Origin: Saprospiraceae bacterium
GTDB taxonomy: Bacteria > Bacteroidota > Bacteroidia > Chitinophagales > Saprospiraceae
NCBI GenBank assembly: GCA_016714445.1
Contig: JADJNF010000008.1
Location: 1 to 64,000 of the forward strand
Reading direction: 5' to 3'
DNA length: 64,000 nucleotides
The first letter of the stretch is position 1. The number at the start of each line of letters is the position of its first letter. A model generated the notes under the pieces. That model was not told the origin of the DNA, did not search any database, and was given only the letters and a program-made list of their open reading frames with translations. Shown here one piece after another: positions 38,818 to 50,712 of this stretch. The position numbers and the translations under genes are program-made.

Positions 38818-38852
38818 AATCATTTTTCACCCTAACCAAAAGGGAAATGATT
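38818..38852. terminator. Long hairpin in the gap upstream of Rrf2
   Basis: AATCATTT pairs with AAATGATT, with an inner CCCT/AGGG stem, spanning 38818-38852. The gap 38636-39114 otherwise contains only AT-rich sequence and the terminator at 39046-39081. It may be a second terminator insulating the Rrf2/cys region from the long gene upstream. Confidence 0.45.
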
Positions 38853-39045
38853 GATTTTAAATAAAATAATAAAAACAATTTTTACATAATTCAGCGTTCA
38901 AAACTTTACGGAGCGGATTCAAGAATGATATTCAACCATATTCACAATATACTCATTTAAAAAAAACATTAAACTACCCAAATAAAAAAGTATAACTCGT
39001 TATAAATGATTTTTACATCCTAGTTAAACATACATGGCACATATA

Positions 39046-39081
39046 AAAAACGGTCGGCCCTGATTCAGGTGCCAACCGTTT
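39046..39081 (-). terminator. Intrinsic terminator of the DUF11 giant gene
   Basis: Minus-strand RNA forms a 12-bp stem (AAAACGGTTGGC with GCCGACCGTTTT, one G-U pair) followed by a U run. It starts about 35 bases after the stop codon at 39115-39117. Confidence 0.85.
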
Positions 39082-39114
39082 TATTATTCAATATTTAGCA
39101 TCGCGAAGATTTCA

Positions 39115-42100
39115 TCATTGAATTCTGATCAATTTCCTTTGAGACGTGACACCATCTATGGTAATAACCACATTGTACACTCCCGCTGCAACATCTTCAA
39201 GATTCAAATGATAGAGTTCATCACCTGCTGATTGCACCGATGTGGCTTTGACCAATTTCACCAGTTTTGATGACGCATCCAGCAATTCAATTTTTACCTC
39301 AGAATCATTCGATAATACCACTTGTATGTTCGTTTCATTTCTCGCAGGGTTTGGATACATGTCTATTGACTGTTCTCCACTGTGACTCAATTTCACCCAC
39401 CTGCTGTATGTAAACTGACCATCGAAGTCTACTTGTTTTACTCGATATACATATGTCCCTGGTCTTCCTACTTCTGTATCTGTCAGGGTGTATTGACTGA
39501 TTTGGCTGGTGTTACCATTTGCAATGACTTTGCCTGGTATCGGTACAAAATCTTTCTCTGTATCAAGTCTTCTTTCTACTAAGTAATGACTCACATTCAC
39601 TTCTCTGGCCGTACTCCAGGATATAACATGCGTATTATTGACACGTTTTGCATTTACATCCAGCCAATCCACCGGTAGCACACCAAATGCCAGACCCATA
39701 TCTATATTTTCATTGACCATAGATGGTTCCATCGCAAATGATCTGGTTGTATTTGGTCCAAAGCTGTGATCCACATCACTATCCATGTTATCTGATGCAG
39801 CTCTCGCTATTGTTGCCCCAAATCCTGCAGGTGGTGTGAATTTCAAGTAATACTGTTGTTTCTCCAAATAATCCAACATATATTCTCCTGTCGCATCAGT
39901 GTAATCAAAACCTACTACTTTGCCGGTTGCTACTTCTACTGCTTCTACTTTCACCCCTTCTACTTTTGGTTCATTCGCGTCCTGCATACCATTCAGGTTG
40001 TCATCTCGCCAAACCAGATTACCTACTGTAGCCATCGGATAATAACCAGCACCCAAATCAGTTTTTGTCTGACCGGAAACTACACTGAATACATCTGATC
40101 TGTTATTCGAATTGATGTCACTATCAAACTCCTCATTCGTACCTATATTCGGTCTTGCTCTTACCAAACCCAATGGAGGTAATATAACTTCGATATAATA
40201 TTCTCCCGGAGGCGCACAAAAATTGAAATATCCATCATCCGATGGTGTGCCAGGTTTATGACCCGTGTATTTAAATTCCCAGATTGCCCATGTACCAAAA
40301 TGATTCCTCCATAGATTGACTTTCAATCCATTGATTCCATTTTCGTTCGTATTCCACACATCATTTTTATTGATGTCATACCAAACCAGATCTCCTATAG
40401 GCACACACTTATAAAAGCCTGCATCCCATGTCATATCTCTCTCCCCAGGAGCCAGTATAGTGACAGGTGTCGTTCCAGGGCCATTGCTTCCATCAATATC
40501 ACTGTCAGTAGCATCATTTCCTCTGTTGGAGAATGTTCTTTCAAATCCTGAAGGACTTAAAAACTCCACATAGTGACTACCAGGGTAGATAAAATCAAAC
40601 AGATATTTTCCATTTGCATCAGTATATGTAGTGGCTATGTAAGCACCGTTGCCCCGCCATAGATTTACTTGTATACCTGGTATGCCAGGTTCACCAATAT
40701 TTTGCTGTCCATCACCATTCAGGTCATGCCATACAAAGTCACCGATAGCAGATAATATTAAGAGTCCTGCGTCATATGTACTATCAAATTCTCCACCAGT
40801 AATGTTAGTACAAGGACCTATACCATTTAGATCAACATCACTATCAAGTTCATCAATAGCACCTACGTTTGGGTATGTAAAGGCACATCCAGGTACAAGA
40901 TTACTTATATCAAATTGTACTTGATAATTACCTGGGATCAAGTTATTAAAGAAATAAAATCCTGTATTATCAGTCGTTGTCGACTGTACTATGTTACCAG
41001 CACAATCTGTTAATGTAGCGATCACATTAACTACACCCGGTTCACCAGGATCTTGAATACCATCACCATCTAGATCTTTCCAAACTGTATCACCTAATCC
41101 ACCTACGACTATCACTAATTCTGGATCATGGTCGTCTTCGTCTTGATCGAATAACTCACCAATTCCATCTATCACATTATCCCAAAGTCCATCTGGCAAT
41201 ACTTGGTTTTCATAAGGAGAGTTCGTATTCGGATTACTATCTGCATCATCATTCCTATTATTATCTTCAGTATCTTGTGAATCACCAACTTCTGTATAAT
41301 TATACCAATCTGTTACAGCAGGGTTGGCATCCAAAGCTACTTCGAGGTTCAGTACAACTTCAGTATTTGTACCCGGCAACAATGGGTCAGTGATTGTATA
41401 ATTTAATAGACCATCAGACATAATAGTGGCAGGAGTTGTCAGTGTCCAACCAGGGTTTGTAGCAGGATTGAAACTAAATCCACTTCTTATATAATCATTA
41501 ATTAGAATATTGGTTGCTGCAACGTTTCCTTGATTGAATATTGTAATTCTAAATGTTGCAGTTTCACCAATCATATATGGCCCTCTGAAATCAACAATCT
41601 TTCTTAGTGCAAGGTCAAATACCTGAATTTTGTGTGGGTCATGATCATCTTCATCTCCATTCTCATTTCCAATTGTATTGTCTGTACCACTAACAAAAGA
41701 TTCAAAATTAGGCACACCACCACTATCATTACCATTGATTCCATCTGGTGTACTATCGATATCATCTCCAGGTAAACCTGTCGTATTATCTATAGCTGTG
41801 ACTATCTCTGTATAATTTGTCCAAGCATTATCTACATCTGTATAACAAGGTCTGACGATCAAGTCCACAAATAACTCTACGCTCTGACCAGCCAATAAAG
41901 TACCACTAAACGTCGTACTGATATCCGTGCCATCAGATGTCCATGAAGCATTCATAGGTAAATTAGAGTCAAACTCCAAGCCACATGGTAAATAATCTTT
42001 TACAACTATGTTACTAGCGGCAGTATTACCTTGATTGAAAATAGTAATTTTATACATGACATTTTGACCATAACTATAGCTTGGTGTTGCGGTTACAACT

Positions 42101-45100
42101 TCTTTTATCAATGCAAGGTCAAAGATGGATGGTCCCGCAGGGTCATGGTCATCTTGGCTACCTATGTCATCATCTCCTGTGCTTTCAATATTGTCATCAC
42201 CAGGTCCGCCCGGTACTACTGCATTTTCATTTCCTCCATTACTGTTTGGCGAACTGTCAGCATCAAAGCCAGGTCCGTTTGGTCCGTTGCCTGACGCTAT
42301 CTCTGCATAATTGATCCAGTTTCTCTCGCCGCCGTCTGACTGAAGCAAGGTCAACTGAAGGGTCAATATGGCGCTTCCTCCCGGCATGACCGGCCCAACA
42401 ATGGTATTTTGGATGGTTCCCGGTCCGGTACTACTCCAACCATTATTTACTGCAAAGCCATATCCAACAGGTACAAAGTCATTCACTACGATATTGGTCG
42501 CTGGCACATTACCCTGATTAAATACTTCAATGGTGAAAGTATGTGTCGAATTGTAGCTGTATGGTGGTGTTGTCACCAATGTTTTGCGCAAAGCAAGGTC
42601 AAATATCTCGATAAATGCGATATCATCGTCATCCTCATCATTTGGTGTATTCGGATCATTCGGATCACCATTGATTTCATCATCTACTGTCGGATCATTG
42701 TTTGGATCTGCGTCACCATCTGAATCTACATCATCACCGGTGATATCATCTCCATCTTCATTTTCCATGTAAGAAATCTCTGCTCCGTTTGTCCATGAAT
42801 CCGCCGTTGCAGATGCTCCCGGAACCATGGCTCTTGTTCTCAACACTACAGAAACTGATGTCGATGATTGTTCAGTAATTGGTCCTGCTATATTTCTGAC
42901 GATTTGTGTTCCGCTGACTGTCCAGTCCGGATTTAAAGCCTGATCAAAAACCAATCCCGCAGGAATATAATCTGTCACTTCGATATTGTATAAGTCTACA
43001 TTACCTTGGTTGAATACTTCGATATTGTAAGTAATATTCTGGTTGTATTGATAAGGACCAGGTGTGCCGACTGTTTTGCGAAGAGCAATATCAATGATTT
43101 CTACCAAAGCAGGATCATGATCATCTTCGTCACCTGAGGCCGGTCCGCTACCGATTGGTCCTGTACCATTTCCGGCAACCGCATTATCGGAAGGTCCTTC
43201 AGGTTCGCCACCGGCATCATTACCATTTGTATCATCCGGTGTACTGTCTACATCAACCAATGTTCCGTAAGGACTTACTACTGCAGGATTGCTGGAATTA
43301 CCCAATGTATCCATTGCTTCTGATATTTCAGCAAAGTTGATATATCCTCCTACCTGATTGGTCATTTGTACTTCAAGGAAGATTTTAACCGCTGTAGTTG
43401 TATTTGCAGGTATCACACTTGTAATCGTATATTCTGCATTTGGTCCTACCATAGTCCAACCTGTACTGGATGAATGTAAGGTAAATCCGGCAGGTATGTA
43501 ATCCGTGATGACTACATTTTCTGCATCCAGATTGCCCTGATTGATGATGGTAATATCAAATTCCACCACATCACCATAAGCAGTCACCTGAGCAGGACTG
43601 ACTTTTTCTTTTCGCAATGCAAGGTCAAAAACTTTAGGAATAAATCCGAAATCAATCGTCAGATTGCTGTTGTTGTCTAATGCTCCGCTGTTATCATTAT
43701 TTGGATTTTCACCGGTTGGTTCCGGTGCATCTCCTAATCTTATTGTATCACTCACCACTCCGAAGAAAAACATCGGATTGGTATTAAATGTACCATTGTC
43801 ATCATTGTCAATATTGGTATTGGCTCCGACTCCCGGTGTTTCATATGGTCCACCTGCGTTGAAGGTTCCTGTACTTGATAAATAATCTTCCAATGGTCCT
43901 CCCGGCATCATCTGACTACCAGGAATTACTACTATATAATTTCCAATCAAGAGGCTGTCAAACAAATAGACTCCGTTGGCACCGGTAATGGTTGTAGTTA
44001 CCAGAATACAATTTCCGGTGATCGGATCTACCTGATGAAGTTCGACGGTAACTCCTGAAATTCCTGTCTCACCATTGTCAATGATTCCGTTGTAATTATT
44101 GTCAATCCAAACCTGATTTCCTATGCTGTACATAGTATAAAATCCGAAATCTACGGTAAGGTCACTATTATCATCAGTTGCTCCGCTGTTGTCGTTGTCA
44201 GGATTTTCATTCAAAGGAGTTGTCATCCAAACCAGATTCAACGTATCACTCACCACAGATCCGACAAACATTGGATTGCCGTTTAACAAACCGTTGTCAT
44301 CGCTGTCAGCTCCGTTGTCCGGATCCACAGGATTGCTTCCGTCTTCGTAAATACCTGATGTAGTATTAAGTATTCCGCCACCTGTACTGCTTGACAAACC
44401 GGATAATGGTCCACCTGCATTGAAGTTGGCTGCAACAATTTCTACTATATATTGACCCTGAATCAGGCTGTCAAACAAATACAAACCATTCATATCTGTC
44501 ATGGTAGTAGCAATGATAGAACAGTCACCTGTCACAGGATCTACATAATGTAAATTCACTACTACATTAGCAATTCCGACTTCTGTACCATTAATAAGTC
44601 CGTCATTATTGGCGTCATTCCAAACCTGATTTCCAATGCTCATCAACGGAATAAATCCGAAGTCTACGGTCAGATTGCTGTTGCTGTCTAATGCTCCGGA
44701 AGTATCATTGTCCGGATCTTCATTCAATGGTTCGTTGTTACCTAATGTCAAGGTATCACTCACCACACTACCGACAAACATAGGATTTCCGTTCAGAATT
44801 CCGTTGTCATCACTGTCTGTTCCGTTTTCAGGATCAATCAGGCTGTCATTGCCTACGATGGCTCCGTTGCCTGTACTGCTGGCAAATCCTTCCAAAGGTT
44901 GTCCGGATGCAAAGTTGCCTGCTGTAACTTCTACAATGTATTGTCCTGCGATCAGACTGTCAAACAAATAATATCCGTTTATGTCTGTATACAGCGTATC
45001 GATTACGATACATGTTCCTGATACCGGATCCACATAATGAAGAACTACTTCTACTCCCTGAAGAGGAGCCTCACCGGAATCATAAGTTCCGTTATTATTA

Positions 45101-48100
45101 ATATCCACCCAAACCTGATTTCCGATACTGTGCATAGGCACCAATCCGAAGTCAATGGTCAGGTTGCTATTTTCATCTAATGCACCTGAGGTGTCATTAT
45201 CCGGATTTTCACCTGTCGGCTCACCGTCACCCAAAGTAACCACATTGCTTACGATAGCTCCCGGCAAAAATCCTTGTCCGTTGAGTACGCCATTGTCATC
45301 ACTGTCAACGTTGTTGCCTGTATTGATTTGATTGGCTATATCCTCATACGTTCCTGTACTCAGATTTAACGGGCCACTACCGGTGCTGCTCACATAATTT
45401 GAAAACGGCTGGCCTGTGGTAAAATTATTGGCATTCAAAGCTACCAGATAATTACCCTGATTTAAGGTATCAAATAAATATAAACCATTGGCATCTGTTG
45501 TGGTACTTTGAATCAGAACATAATTCATCGTATTCGGATTGAAATAATATAAATCCACGATAACATCTTCGATTCCGGTTTCTGTACCGTCTATGATACC
45601 ATTATTATTAGCATCAATCCAAACCTGATTACCAATGCTATAATTGATCAACTCAATCGTTGCCGGATCGGAGTCGTCTTCATCCTCATTTTCGTCAGGA
45701 CCTCCTCCTGTAATGTTATCATCATCAGGATCGCCCGGTGTGACATCATTATCATTATCCGGATCATTGTCCGGAGTACTGTCTGCATCTTCGCCCTGGT
45801 CCGGATCTGTTGTATCCGAAGAGCCACTGATTTCCGAAAGGTTCACTACATTGTTGATGTTGGCTCCTGGAGCTACCGTCAAGGTGATTGGTAAACTGGA
45901 AAAAGTGCCTGGCTCTAATCCTCCAACAGGTAGTAATCCATTATTTATAGTTGCTGTCAATACAGCATTGCTTCCGGCTGAAATCCAGTTATTATTAGGT
46001 ACAAAGGTAAATCCCGCTGGTATATAGTCTGTAATCTGTATACTATCTAAAGGAAAATTACCTTGGTTAAAAACATTGATAGTAAAGGTCACAATGTCTC
46101 CAACACTAAAACTACCCGTCGGCCCTGTTTTTGTTAGTGCCACATCATGAATCACCAAAGTTTCAATATCCTGATCATCTTCAGACGGATCGTCATTGTC
46201 GGGGTCAGAATCAACGTCATCATCACTGACATCATCGCCATCTTCATCTTCCATAGAAACCACCTGTGCTATGTTGGTCCATGCTGAACCCGGATCGGTA
46301 TAACATTCATTCATGGTAACACTAATCGTAATCGTGGCTGAAGTAAATGGCTGCAACATTCCTGTATAGGTTGTGGACGCTTCATTACCAACAACAGCCC
46401 ATGGCTGGCTGCCACCTGAATACGTCATTCCGCATGGCAATTCATCTTTTACCACAATATTGGTCAATGGAATATTGCCCTCATTCGTCAAAGTAATATC
46501 ATAACTCACTGTCTGACCATAACTATATGGTCCGGCTGTGGTAACTGTTTTATTTAAGGCTATATCAACCACTACAGGTGCAGCCGGGTCATGATCATCC
46601 TGATCTTCACCAGCATTTGGTCCAAGACCAGTGATTAAATCATCATTCGGATCTCCCGGCATTACCGGATTATCATTATTCGGATTCGTATCCGTGACAC
46701 TGTCTGCATCATCATTTCTGTTATTGCCCTGATCGTCTTGGGTCGCACTCACTTCCGCATAATTATTCCAGCTCGTTTGATTTACTCCTGTTTCAAGCGT
46801 CAATTCAAGCGTCAATGTAGTGAATGCTCCGGGAGCCAAAGGTCCTGCTATTGTGTTTTGTAATAATCCCGGTCCGACACTTGTCCATCCGTTATTGGTC
46901 ACAAAACTATATCCTGTAGGTAAATAATCACTGATCACGATATTTTGTGCAGTGACATTTCCCTGATTGAAAACATCTATCGTAAAGGTCAATAACTGCC
47001 CGTAACTGTAAGGACCTGCTGTCGTCAGGACTTTTCTCAATGCCAGGTCAATTACCTGTATTTGGTGTGGGTCGTGATCGTCCTCATCTCCGTTTTCATT
47101 ATTGATGGTATTGTCTGTTCCACTCATGACTCCGTTAAAGTCAGGAACACCACCGTTATCATTATTCATATTATCATCAGGATCACTATCTATATCGTCT
47201 CCCGGAAGTCCTGTTTCATTATTAATAGCTTCGTTGATTTCTGCATAATTGGTCCATGCGGTTGCAGGATCAGAATAACAAGGTCTCACGATTAAATTGA
47301 CCATGACCTGTGTGGATTGGGTTGGATTCAATAATGAGCTGATAGTGGTCGTAATCACCTGTCCACTTTGTGTCCATCCTGTATTGGCAGGATCTGATGG
47401 ATCAAATTCTAAACCACACGGGATGGTGTCTCTTACGACGATATCTCTAGCAACTACATTACCTTGATTAAATACAGTAATGGTGTACATTACATTTTGT
47501 CCATAGCTATAGCTAGGAAGAGCTGTGTCTACTGTTTTTGTTAATGCCAGGTCAAAAATAGAAGGTCCGGCAGGGTCGTGATCATCTTCATCTTCTCCTG
47601 CATTTGGTCCGCCACCGTTGATGTTGTCATCATCCGGATCTCCGGGATCAACATCTCTTTCGTCACCTGTATCACTATCAGGATTACTATCAGCATCAAA
47701 TCCCGGTCCTGAAGGTCCGTTGCCTGCAGCTATTTCAGCATAATTGGTAAAATCACCGGAACCTGTTGGTTGCAGAGTCAATTCTAATGTCAGGACAGCA
47801 CTTGATCCCTGAGCTATCGGTCCGGCGATGGTATTTTGGATATTCGGATAAGCACCTGTCCATCCGTTATTGGCTACATAACTATAACCTGCAGGAATAT
47901 AATCTTTTACGATTATATTAGTAGCCGGTACGTTACCCTGATTAAATACTTCAATTTCAAAAGTATGGGTTTGACCATAACTGTATGGTGGTGTTGTCAC
48001 CAACCTCTTTTGAAGAGCAAGGTCAAAAATTTCTATTACTGCATTATCATCATCGTCTTCGGTACCTCCTGAAGGTCCGTTGCCCGGATCACTATCTATA

Positions 48101-50601
48101 TCTCTGTCTCCTATTGGATCACCATTTTCATCTTCAAAACCGGTAATCTGGGCCTGGTTTACATATGCATTAGGTAGATTGCTTGGGATTGGCGTCAAAA
48201 TAAGCTCAACAAAACTACTTCCTCCCGGCGCAATTGGACCGGCAATGGTATTGGTCAATATACCCGGGCTTGATTCTAACCAACCATTATTCGGTGCAAA
48301 ACTGAATCCTGCAGGAAGATCGTCTTCAATTTCAACATTATAAACAGCTTCATTACTTTGATTGCTAACTGTAATCACATACGTTACAGGTGAACCGTAA
48401 GAATATGGCGGTGGAGAAGCAGGACTGATGTCTTTTACCAATGCAACGTCAATAAATCTGACGGTAGCTCCATCATGATCGTCTTCATCTGTTGCAGCAA
48501 CACCGTCTCCCGGCGTACCTGTACCATCACCATCAATATAATCATCCGCATCACTTCTGATTTGTCCACCGGCATCATTTGTCGGATCACCATCCGGTGT
48601 ACTGTCGATATCATCACCATTTTCATTTCCGGCTGTGTCTCTCACCCCTGAGATCTCTGCAAAATTGTTTATGTTATTGGCATTAGCTGTTGAAGCAACT
48701 TCCAGAATCAAAGGAATGTCAAAGCTTGCTCCTACGGCTATACCCGGTGCCGGTAACAAACCATTTGCTACAGATGCAGTATAATTTACTGTAGGAAATG
48801 ATCCTGTCCAATTCGGGTTATCTACTGCATTAAACACATATCCGGCAGGGATATAATCTACAATCTGTACACTATCTATAGGGTCAGTTCCCTGATTGAA
48901 AACAGTGATTGTAAAAGTAGCATCATCACCAATCTGAACTGGTATTAAAGGAGAAGTTAAAACTTTTGTGAGTGCAGCGTCAAGTTCTGAACATTCTAAA
49001 ATTGTATAAGTTACGCAATTACTTGTATCGGAACATAATCCTGTACTACATCCTGATAGATTTGTAATTACACGAAAATATGTTGTTTGTGTTAAAGGTC
49101 CTGGGTCATAAGTATCGGTATCAGGTGCTCCTCCTATATCTTGAAATCCAGAGGTACATGAAGTAGTACTACTTTGCCAAGTATATGTAATGCCGCTACC
49201 TACTGCAGGAATAGATGCCTCAATTGGATTTGGGTCATCAGTAGGACAAAGCATTTGATCTCCTGCTATGACAGGGGCTTGCAAAACGGTTGCGAATAAA
49301 TTTAATGTAATATTAAAAGCTGAACATTGTCTTGGATCACCCGGTCCTGTCGGGCCATTTGAACTTAAGCTAAATACACCACAAGAGCCTTCGCTATCAA
49401 TTGTAACTGTCAGGTCGCAATCATTAAAAGTCATACCTGTCAAGGCTCCTACCGGCATCCATTGACCTTCAGTTATATTTCCTTCACATTCAATAAGCTC
49501 CGCCAGTGAAATTCTTTGACCTACAACAGCTTCACATAAATTCACATCAATCTCTACAGGTGTGTTAGTTGGGCAACATTCTCTTGCTACTGCTATAGCT
49601 TTGGCGTTAGTTCCTCCTACAAAAAAAACAGGTCCTACTGCAGTCCCAAATGTATTTAGGTCAGTCGGATCCCAATAAGAAGCACAATCTGCATTAACAT
49701 TTAATGAAGATGTGTACAAAAGACCAGAATCTTCACTAAAAACAACCCCTGTCATTTGATTCCAGCCACCTGCATTGTTTGTGTTATCAATCGGACCGGC
49801 CTGAATAAAAGAGCCTGTATATGAAAACTTTAATAATCTGGACGGGGTTCCTGCTACATCCCGATTACCTTCAACGACAAAAATATTACCAAAATTATCC
49901 GTAGTCACACCTTGCAGTCCTGTTCCACTATATTGAGGGGAGAGAGCTCCTCCCTGTGTCGGGTTTGCTCCCAAATCAATCAACGGTGTATTATATAATG
50001 TATTGGAAGTAAAGTCTGCATCTGTCGGAGTAAATTTAAATATTTTGCCATCTGGAGTAGTTGTATAAAAAACTCCTGCTTTATCAACATGAAAACCCCA
50101 GTCAGCCTGATTTCCACCAAATTGGATGTAGCCTATTTGTGCACCGGTACAAGGATCCCATTTATAAATTCTTTGATTTGTTCCATTGGAATATATAAAA
50201 CCATCGAAAGAATGTATATTAGAAAGCAAAAATCCTACATCAGGCGTTGAAAAGGTACTTTCCGGAAATATATCACCCCAAGAAGTTAGCCTACGGATGT
50301 TGTTTGGCGAACCAAAATTTTCACCAATGTACAAATATCCATTTCTGTCAACACCCAAACCATGAGGACTTGGTAATTCACTTGGATTAATAGGGTTTCC
50401 TCCGGGATACCATGGTCCTCCGTCATTAAAAATTTCTGTCAATGCACCAGTAGACGGATCAATCTCAAATTTATGGGATTGACTGGATGGTTCATTAAGA
50501 TACAAATATTCTTTACAGGAGCATTCAACTCCCTGCCCAATTAAAGAATTGATTAAACCCATCGTAAAAAGAAGACCTAAGAAAATATTCCTTGTTTTCA
50601 T
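39115..50601 (-). CDS. Giant secreted DUF11/SdrD-B repeat protein with T9SS type A sorting domain
   Basis: 3828 residues in one clean frame. Signal peptide 1-22. Residues ~30-340 form an NHL/propeller-like domain (PHGLGVDRNGYLYIGENFG). An Ig-like stretch follows to ~540. Then come seven DUF11 repeats (~540-1640; LTKVLTSP, ITVFNQG, DYIPAGY), four SdrD-B-like domains (~1650-2310; SIGNQVW, NNNG), five more DUF11 repeats (~2325-3150), and four SdrD-B-like domains (~3165-3640; GDTVWKDLDGDGIQDPGE). After a FN3-like linker (VISWSTAREVNVSHYLVERR), the T9SS type A tail (DMYPNPARNETNIQV... LIRIQ) occupies ~3745-3828. Asp-rich (DEDDHDP) linkers between DUF11 units suggest calcium binding. Probably a long surface fibre or adhesin exported by the type IX system. 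Confidence 0.95.
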   Translation of the reverse strand: MKTRNIFLGLLFTMGLINSLIGQGVECSCKEYLYLNEPSSQSHKFEIDPSTGALTEIFNDGGPWYPGGNPINPSELPSPHGLGVDRNGYLYIGENFGSPNNIRRLTSWGDIFPESTFSTPDVGFLLSNIHSFDGFIYSNGTNQRIYKWDPCTGAQIGYIQFGGNQADWGFHVDKAGVFYTTTPDGKIFKFTPTDADFTSNTLYNTPLIDLGANPTQGGALSPQYSGTGLQGVTTDNFGNIFVVEGNRDVAGTPSRLLKFSYTGSFIQAGPIDNTNNAGGWNQMTGVVFSEDSGLLYTSSLNVNADCASYWDPTDLNTFGTAVGPVFFVGGTNAKAIAVARECCPTNTPVEIDVNLCEAVVGQRISLAELIECEGNITEGQWMPVGALTGMTFNDCDLTVTIDSEGSCGVFSLSSNGPTGPGDPRQCSAFNITLNLFATVLQAPVIAGDQMLCPTDDPNPIEASIPAVGSGITYTWQSSTTSCTSGFQDIGGAPDTDTYDPGPLTQTTYFRVITNLSGCSTGLCSDTSNCVTYTILECSELDAALTKVLTSPLIPVQIGDDATFTITVFNQGTDPIDSVQIVDYIPAGYVFNAVDNPNWTGSFPTVNYTASVANGLLPAPGIAVGASFDIPLILEVASTANANNINNFAEISGVRDTAGNENGDDIDSTPDGDPTNDAGGQIRSDADDYIDGDGTGTPGDGVAATDEDDHDGATVRFIDVALVKDISPASPPPYSYGSPVTYVITVSNQSNEAVYNVEIEDDLPAGFSFAPNNGWLESSPGILTNTIAGPIAPGGSSFVELILTPIPSNLPNAYVNQAQITGFEDENGDPIGDRDIDSDPGNGPSGGTEDDDDNAVIEIFDLALQKRLVTTPPYSYGQTHTFEIEVFNQGNVPATNIIVKDYIPAGYSYVANNGWTGAYPNIQNTIAGPIAQGSSAVLTLELTLQPTGSGDFTNYAEIAAGNGPSGPGFDADSNPDSDTGDERDVDPGDPDDDNINGGGPNAGEDEDDHDPAGPSIFDLALTKTVDTALPSYSYGQNVMYTITVFNQGNVVARDIVVRDTIPCGLEFDPSDPANTGWTQSGQVITTTISSLLNPTQSTQVMVNLIVRPCYSDPATAWTNYAEINEAINNETGLPGDDIDSDPDDNMNNDNGGVPDFNGVMSGTDNTINNENGDEDDHDPHQIQVIDLALRKVLTTAGPYSYGQLLTFTIDVFNQGNVTAQNIVISDYLPTGYSFVTNNGWTSVGPGLLQNTIAGPLAPGAFTTLTLELTLETGVNQTSWNNYAEVSATQDDQGNNRNDDADSVTDTNPNNDNPVMPGDPNDDLITGLGPNAGEDQDDHDPAAPVVVDIALNKTVTTAGPYSYGQTVSYDITLTNEGNIPLTNIVVKDELPCGMTYSGGSQPWAVVGNEASTTYTGMLQPFTSATITISVTMNECYTDPGSAWTNIAQVVSMEDEDGDDVSDDDVDSDPDNDDPSEDDQDIETLVIHDVALTKTGPTGSFSVGDIVTFTINVFNQGNFPLDSIQITDYIPAGFTFVPNNNWISAGSNAVLTATINNGLLPVGGLEPGTFSSLPITLTVAPGANINNVVNLSEISGSSDTTDPDQGEDADSTPDNDPDNDNDVTPGDPDDDNITGGGPDENEDEDDSDPATIELINYSIGNQVWIDANNNGIIDGTETGIEDVIVDLYYFNPNTMNYVLIQSTTTDANGLYLFDTLNQGNYLVALNANNFTTGQPFSNYVSSTGSGPLNLSTGTYEDIANQINTGNNVDSDDNGVLNGQGFLPGAIVSNVVTLGDGEPTGENPDNDTSGALDENSNLTIDFGLVPMHSIGNQVWVDINNNGTYDSGEAPLQGVEVVLHYVDPVSGTCIVIDTLYTDINGYYLFDSLIAGQYIVEVTAGNFASGQPLEGFASSTGNGAIVGNDSLIDPENGTDSDDNGILNGNPMFVGSVVSDTLTLGNNEPLNEDPDNDTSGALDSNSNLTVDFGFIPLMSIGNQVWNDANNDGLINGTEVGIANVVVNLHYVDPVTGDCSIIATTMTDMNGLYLFDSLIQGQYIVEIVAANFNAGGPLSGLSSSTGGGILNTTSGIYEDGSNPVDPDNGADSDDNGLLNGNPMFVGSVVSDTLNLVWMTTPLNENPDNDNSGATDDNSDLTVDFGFYTMYSIGNQVWIDNNYNGIIDNGETGISGVTVELHQVDPITGNCILVTTTITGANGVYLFDSLLIGNYIVVIPGSQMMPGGPLEDYLSSTGTFNAGGPYETPGVGANTNIDNDDNGTFNTNPMFFFGVVSDTIRLGDAPEPTGENPNNDNSGALDNNSNLTIDFGFIPKVFDLALRKEKVSPAQVTAYGDVVEFDITIINQGNLDAENVVITDYIPAGFTLHSSSTGWTMVGPNAEYTITSVIPANTTTAVKIFLEVQMTNQVGGYINFAEISEAMDTLGNSSNPAVVSPYGTLVDVDSTPDDTNGNDAGGEPEGPSDNAVAGNGTGPIGSGPASGDEDDHDPALVEIIDIALRKTVGTPGPYQYNQNITYNIEVFNQGNVDLYNIEVTDYIPAGLVFDQALNPDWTVSGTQIVRNIAGPITEQSSTSVSVVLRTRAMVPGASATADSWTNGAEISYMENEDGDDITGDDVDSDGDADPNNDPTVDDEINGDPNDPNTPNDEDDDDIAFIEIFDLALRKTLVTTPPYSYNSTHTFTIEVFNQGNVPATNIVVNDFVPVGYGFAVNNGWSSTGPGTIQNTIVGPVMPGGSAILTLQLTLLQSDGGERNWINYAEIASGNGPNGPGFDADSSPNSNGGNENAVVPGGPGDDNIESTGDDDIGSQDDHDPAGPSIFDLALIKEVVTATPSYSYGQNVMYKITIFNQGNTAASNIVVKDYLPCGLEFDSNLPMNASWTSDGTDISTTFSGTLLAGQSVELFVDLIVRPCYTDVDNAWTNYTEIVTAIDNTTGLPGDDIDSTPDGINGNDSGGVPNFESFVSGTDNTIGNENGDEDDHDPHKIQVFDLALRKIVDFRGPYMIGETATFRITIFNQGNVAATNILINDYIRSGFSFNPATNPGWTLTTPATIMSDGLLNYTITDPLLPGTNTEVVLNLEVALDANPAVTDWYNYTEVGDSQDTEDNNRNDDADSNPNTNSPYENQVLPDGLWDNVIDGIGELFDQDEDDHDPELVIVVGGLGDTVWKDLDGDGIQDPGEPGVVNVIATLTDCAGNIVQSTTTDNTGFYFFNNLIPGNYQVQFDISNLVPGCAFTYPNVGAIDELDSDVDLNGIGPCTNITGGEFDSTYDAGLLILSAIGDFVWHDLNGDGQQNIGEPGIPGIQVNLWRGNGAYIATTYTDANGKYLFDFIYPGSHYVEFLSPSGFERTFSNRGNDATDSDIDGSNGPGTTPVTILAPGERDMTWDAGFYKCVPIGDLVWYDINKNDVWNTNENGINGLKVNLWRNHFGTWAIWEFKYTGHKPGTPSDDGYFNFCAPPGEYYIEVILPPLGLVRARPNIGTNEEFDSDINSNNRSDVFSVVSGQTKTDLGAGYYPMATVGNLVWRDDNLNGMQDANEPKVEGVKVEAVEVATGKVVGFDYTDATGEYMLDYLEKQQYYLKFTPPAGFGATIARAASDNMDSDVDHSFGPNTTRSFAMEPSMVNENIDMGLAFGVLPVDWLDVNAKRVNNTHVISWSTAREVNVSHYLVERRLDTEKDFVPIPGKVIANGNTSQISQYTLTDTEVGRPGTYVYRVKQVDFDGQFTYSRWVKLSHSGEQSIDMYPNPARNETNIQVVLSNDSEVKIELLDASSKLVKLVKATSVQSAGDELYHLNLEDVAAGVYNVVITIDGVTSQRKLIRIQ

Positions 50602-50712
50602 AAAGAATGATATTAAATTTTAATAATTATCAAATTACATCATGAAAATAATGATGCAACTGGTACTAATACCATTCTTTATATCAGGGTGGATCTGTTT
50701 TAAACTTACTCT